From Lachnospiraceae bacterium (GTDB lineage: Bacteria > Bacillota > Clostridia > Lachnospirales > Lachnospiraceae), in contig CABJAW010000021.1 of the NCBI GenBank assembly GCA_902363665.1, positions 5,578 through 69,577 on the forward strand: a stretch of DNA of 64,000 bases, in the 5' to 3' direction. A program made the position numbers and the translations under genes. Shown here piece by piece: positions 60,691 to 64,000 of this stretch. The notes under the pieces are model-generated. The model worked only from the letters and a program-made list of their open reading frames with translations, had not been told where the DNA came from and made no database searches. Position 1 is the stretch's first letter; every line of letters starts with the position of its first letter.

Positions 60691-63027
60691 TTACGCTTCG
60701 CCCGGCTTGGTTGTCATCAGGCGGTACAGTTTTGTATTTCTTGGAAACGAATTTTCAAATGGCACCAGATTTCCGGAACAGCGGATCAGACCATGGCCGG
60801 CACCCACATTGGTGATGTAGGATAACTGGTTGTCTGAAATATTCAGAAGTGCCGCCAGCTCGTCCCGGTCGGTGGTGGCCTGATTCAAAAGGATCAGGAA
60901 CTCACTGTTCGCCAGCATCAGGCGGGCGGTATCGGATTTCAGAAGTTCCTCTACGTTCTGGGTAAGCCCGGTGACAAATCCGGAATACTTACGGATACGC
61001 TTGTACAGGCGGTAGAAAAAGTCCGCACTGTATTCGTAGCGGAACAGCAGATAAAACTCATCCGCAAAGATCCATGTCGTTTTTCCCTTCTTCCAGTTCT
61101 GGATCACACGGTTGAAAATAGAATCCAGTGTGACCAGCATGCCAAGGGGCATCAGCTGTTCGCCCAGCTCCCGAATATCATAGTCGATGATACGGCTCTT
61201 CGTGTTGACATTGGTTTCCTGGGCAAAGGTGTTCAGACTTCCGTTGATAAACAATTCCGAAGACAAGGCCAGTCCTCTGGCTTCTTCCTCCGGCTGGAGC
61301 ATGAGCTGTCGGTACAGGTCTTTCAAAGTCGGCACCTGCCCTTTGTAACCGCCCCTCATATAATCCCGGTACACATCTGCGGTGCAGCGGTCGAGGATGG
61401 ATTTCTCCTTTGCCGAAAGGTTTCCGGCTCCGACAAGCTGCTCAAACAAGGACAGGATAAATTCTGACTTCTCAATGAGCGGGTTGCGGTCATTGCCATA
61501 GGCGGAATCCATGTCCAGTGCATTCAGATGGGTATCCGAGGTTGCCGAGATCCGGATAACCTCTCCGTTTAAGGCTTCCACCAAAGAAGCAAACTCCGAC
61601 TCTGGATCAAGGATGAGGATGTCATCTTCCGTGGAAAGGGCAAGGTCTACGATCTCTTCTTTTGCTGAGAAGCTCTTTCCCGAACCGCTGACACCCAGTC
61701 GGAAAGAGTTGCCATTTAACAGTTTCCTTCGGTCTGCCACCAGCATATTTTTGCTGACTGCATTCTGCCCATAATAGATGCCGCCCGGCTGCATGATCTC
61801 CTGCGTATGGAATGGAATCAATACGGCAGTGGACTCTGTGGTAAGGGTTCGCACGGCATCGATTTTCCGCAGGCCATACGGCAGGACGGTATTCAGTCCA
61901 TCGACCTGTTGCCATTTCAGGGTTGCCATCTGGCAGAGGTGTTTTCTTGCAATGGAATACAGGGTTTCCGTATCAGAATCCAGTTGTTTCTTGCTTTCTG
62001 CCATATGTACCATTGTCAGGATACCGAACATCATCCTCTGGTCCCTGGTAGTCAGATCGTCCAGCATTTCCTTGGTCTCTTTTCTCTGCAGCTCCATGTC
62101 ATAGGGAACTACGGCTGAAAAGTTATTGTTGGCATTCTGGCGTCTCTGCCAGTTGGTGACGTTTGTCTCCACGCCCAGCAGTCGGTTCTGGATCTCACGC
62201 ACCGCTTCGTCTGTCGGTACGGGGATGATATCAATGGACAGCATCAGGTTCCTGCCAAGGCTGCACAGTTCGGAGATCATCTCATCCTTTACATAGCTGG
62301 CGTAATCTTCCATAAAAAGGACTCTGCCGTACTGCTCGCCCAGCTTGAAATGGTCGTTATGGAATTCCATCGTGTCCGGGCAGATCCAGTCTTTGAAGCT
62401 GTGTCCTTTTTTCGCAAAGGCTTTCATGTCAAATGGAAAACTCTGTGGAACGTCTGCCTTGAAAAAGTCCCGGAAGATCTGTAGCCTCTGCTCTGCATCC
62501 AGCTCTTCCCCAATAGAGGACAGCTTGGCCAGATGGGTGATGATGTCCGTTCCCACACGTGCGAAATAGGTTCTGGCTTCATCGATGTTTTTCTTGTGGA
62601 CGCTGATGGTCAGATAGCGTTCCTGGTAGATACTGTTGTTGGTACCGGAGATCTTGGAAAGGAGCATGTCATTGTACTCTTTCCGGTACTCGTCCAGACC
62701 GTCCCCTTTCATCGGGATCAGCAGGGACTGCTCAAACTCTTCCTTGTTGATCTTACGATTGTTCAGGGTGATCTTCGCCGTACAGCCAGAATCCAGTGCA
62801 TTTAAAAGTTCAGAGTAGTCCAGGAACATTTCCGTCTTGTCCGCTTTACTGGCAATGGAATAGTTGATATCCGTAAACCGGAATGTCCTGGAATACTTGC
62901 TCTCCACCTGAAAAATACCATCTGGCCAGATCTTGCGAATCGGGATGGCCTGCTGGACAGACTTCGGTACTTTAAATTTTTCCTTGTCCTGTTTCAGTGT
63001 CTGACTCAGGGTTTTAATCAAAGGCAT
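60691..63027 (-). CDS. VirB4-like conjugation ATPase (TraE/Orf16 type)
   Basis: A 778-residue protein. Walker A is LGVSGSGKSFSAKEE near residue 450; Walker B is TWIFADEFYLLFR. A family element ILDPESEFASLV and the late motif NAVSKNMLVADRR also match. It powers assembly and substrate handling of the type IV secretion channel at the membrane. The ATG follows AGGAAGGGG; a GTG one codon earlier is possible. The start overlaps the end of the PrgI gene. Confidence 0.93.
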   Translation of the reverse strand: MPLIKTLSQTLKQDKEKFKVPKSVQQAIPIRKIWPDGIFQVESKYSRTFRFTDINYSIASKADKTEMFLDYSELLNALDSGCTAKITLNNRKINKEEFEQSLLIPMKGDGLDEYRKEYNDMLLSKISGTNNSIYQERYLTISVHKKNIDEARTYFARVGTDIITHLAKLSSIGEELDAEQRLQIFRDFFKADVPQSFPFDMKAFAKKGHSFKDWICPDTMEFHNDHFKLGEQYGRVLFMEDYASYVKDEMISELCSLGRNLMLSIDIIPVPTDEAVREIQNRLLGVETNVTNWQRRQNANNNFSAVVPYDMELQRKETKEMLDDLTTRDQRMMFGILTMVHMAESKKQLDSDTETLYSIARKHLCQMATLKWQQVDGLNTVLPYGLRKIDAVRTLTTESTAVLIPFHTQEIMQPGGIYYGQNAVSKNMLVADRRKLLNGNSFRLGVSGSGKSFSAKEEIVDLALSTEDDILILDPESEFASLVEALNGEVIRISATSDTHLNALDMDSAYGNDRNPLIEKSEFILSLFEQLVGAGNLSAKEKSILDRCTADVYRDYMRGGYKGQVPTLKDLYRQLMLQPEEEARGLALSSELFINGSLNTFAQETNVNTKSRIIDYDIRELGEQLMPLGMLVTLDSIFNRVIQNWKKGKTTWIFADEFYLLFRYEYSADFFYRLYKRIRKYSGFVTGLTQNVEELLKSDTARLMLANSEFLILLNQATTDRDELAALLNISDNQLSYITNVGAGHGLIRCSGNLVPFENSFPRNTKLYRLMTTKPGEA

Positions 63028-63448
63028 CACCCCTTCCTCTTCGCTTCTTTGGTTTCTTCTGTTTCGTCCGCTTCTTTTCCAGAAGTTCCGCTCCGTTTTC
63101 CATCATTTTCTCACCCAGCCGCAGGCTCTCTTCCATGCAGGAAAGGTACAGGTTCTCCGACTTAAATACCAGCCGCTTCGGGTACAGCAGTTCGGATTTA
63201 ATGACTACCCATGCAAACTGTTCTGCCGTCATGCCGTGGTAACGAAAAAAGCCGCAGGCTGCAAAGGGAGCCGCCCCAAGGATGCACAGCCATCCGGTTA
63301 CCTGTTCCCCGGCATATTTCCGGGTGACAAAATAGATTCCAAGGGCTGCCAGGATCGCCAGTACCGAAAATAAGCACTGCCGGAAGCTTAAACCCCAGAA
63401 CATTGACTCCTGATAGTCTCGGATTTCTTTATTCATTTTCACTTCCAT
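63014..63448 (-). CDS. PrgI-family membrane protein (ICE)
   Basis: A 144-residue protein with two membrane helices (QCLFSVLAILAALGIYFVTR and GWLCILGAAPFAACGFFRYH), a conserved helical part (WVVIKSELLYPKRLVFKSEN) and a Lys/Arg-rich tail. It matches the PrgI family, VirB3-like partners of VirB4 in Gram-positive conjugation. The ATG has AAGG 11 bp upstream. Overlap with VirB4 shows co-translation. Confidence 0.88.
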   Translation of the reverse strand: MEVKMNKEIRDYQESMFWGLSFRQCLFSVLAILAALGIYFVTRKYAGEQVTGWLCILGAAPFAACGFFRYHGMTAEQFAWVVIKSELLYPKRLVFKSENLYLSCMEESLRLGEKMMENGAELLEKKRTKQKKPKKRRGRGDAFD

Positions 63449-63456
63449 GTTGTTTT

Positions 63457-63888
63457 CTACCTTTCTCTCTGTGATTTGTTCTTTGGTTTCTGTTTTGGTG
63501 CATCCGCAATCTGGATGCCGTGGCTTTCCATAAATTCTCTGGTTCCCTGCGGATCATATTCTGCCAGTTTTTTCAGGTCAAAGGCGACCTTCTGAAAAGT
63601 GCAGTAACCGGAAGCTACAGTCTCCGGCAATACCCTGCCCAGCTTGTATTTCCGAATAAAACGCAGATGCTCTTTGCTGAAATTGTGGTCGATATAGGCT
63701 TCGTTCACACCGTTCAGAGGAGCATGGTGCAGGTTCACCGTAAGATCGGAAAAAAGTTCCGGGTAGCCATACTCTGTCTGGTAGATCCCGACATACAGAC
63801 GGTTCCTGTCCAGGTAACCGCTGACCCGTAAGAATACTTCCTCCGGCTGCGCTCCACTGTCATAGACTAATTTCTTTGGTTCTTCCAT
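63457..63888 (-). CDS. DUF4313-like ICE protein
   Basis: A 143-residue soluble protein: GYLDRNRLYVGIYQTEYGYP, ELFSDLTVNLHHAPLNGVNE, AYIDHNFSKEHLRFIRKYKL. The pattern is that of the DUF4313 proteins found between channel genes in Tn1549-like ICEs. Function unknown. The ATG follows GGAGG. It is 8 bp before the PrgI gene. Confidence 0.68.
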   Translation of the reverse strand: MEEPKKLVYDSGAQPEEVFLRVSGYLDRNRLYVGIYQTEYGYPELFSDLTVNLHHAPLNGVNEAYIDHNFSKEHLRFIRKYKLGRVLPETVASGYCTFQKVAFDLKKLAEYDPQGTREFMESHGIQIADAPKQKPKNKSQRER

Positions 63889-63899
63889 TTTCTTGCCTC

Positions 63900-64000
63900 C
63901 TATAATCCCATGATTTCTTTTACGATACGGTCGGATGCCTTGACTGCCCCGACCAGTACCAGCAGGTTAAATACCAGTTCCCCGACGTAATTCCAGACAA
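63900..64000 (-). CDS. C-terminal end of a membrane protein of the transfer operon (partial)
   Basis: The last 33 codons or so before the right edge: NYVGELVFNLLVLVGAVKAS, then DRIVKEIMGL and a TAG, partly membrane-like. By position it is probably the VirB6/TrbL-like channel protein or the small Maff2-like protein of Tn1549-type elements; this cannot be decided from so short a piece. It ends 12 bp before the DUF4313-like gene. Confidence 0.6.
   Translation of the reverse strand, partial: VWNYVGELVFNLLVLVGAVKASDRIVKEIMGL

Noticed and set aside
59055..60815. Plus-strand frames of about 190-216 codons opposite the CHAP gene
   Set aside because: They mirror the low-complexity Lys/Gln-rich part of the hydrolase and have no start signals.
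1..64000. CRISPR array
   Set aside because: No regular direct repeats with unique spacers were found; the repeated sequences seen are dispersed, not clustered.
1..64000. tRNA or rRNA genes
   Set aside because: No cloverleaf with the conserved T-loop and acceptor end, nor rRNA sequence, was noticed on either strand.

Overview
The window looks like the chromosome of a spore-forming gut Clostridium relative, most likely a Lachnospiraceae member. Reasons: a SpoVT regulator behind a sigma-G-type promoter, type III glutamine synthetase, a GH127 arabinofuranosidase, a DnaJ/DUF5685 gene cluster, a GguAB/ChvE-type sugar transporter, and a Tn1549-like conjugative element. The genus cannot be fixed from sequence alone.

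Layout. Positions 1-5.6 kb hold the 3' end of pncB, an orphan solute-binding lipoprotein and a membrane GGDEF-EAL protein, with a 142-bp MITE-like insertion between the last two. From 5.6 to 16.4 kb come spoVT, a TRIC-family channel, a divergent AraC/GH127 pair, a DapF-like protein with both catalytic cysteines replaced by serine, a second AraC regulator, endonuclease IV, an SbcDC/YhaON-like pair and mscL. From 16.6 to 27.4 kb come a J-domain/DUF5685/zinc-ribbon operon, a two-component system, pyruvate kinase, a sigma-like protein without region 4, a CtpA protease and a CdaR/PucR-type regulator. From 27.9 to 36 kb come glnN, a three-gene multiple-sugar ABC transporter operon and a secreted Ig-like protein. 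From 36.4 to 40.8 kb come cupins, a small ABC exporter with its GntR regulator, and a MerR-controlled cupin/carboxymuconolactone-decarboxylase locus with a decayed cupin copy.

From about 41.0 kb to the right edge the DNA is accessory. Three tyrosine recombinases plus a TnpC-like protein (Tn554 or recombinase-in-trio type) stand where a Tn1549-like ICE would carry its integrase. They are followed by ICE genes: a DinG/XPD-like helicase, DUF4240, DUF3846, a sigma-like regulator, an XRE regulator, a lysozyme/CHAP hydrolase, a VirB4 ATPase, PrgI, a DUF4313-like protein and the end of a membrane protein. Between DUF3846 and DUF4240 lies about 350 bp without a gene that folds around a long-range perfect helix and is a strong candidate for an undescribed structured RNA. 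The ICE also carries a complete BceAB/RS-type peptide-resistance module with an extra membrane protein and lipoprotein, a receiver-dead response regulator and a 5'-truncated DtxR-like gene.

Dispersed intergenic repeats with the core GATATTCGCAATCCGCTTCG occur many times in the chromosomal part, and none was seen in the ICE. One copy has become the 3' end of the endonuclease IV gene.
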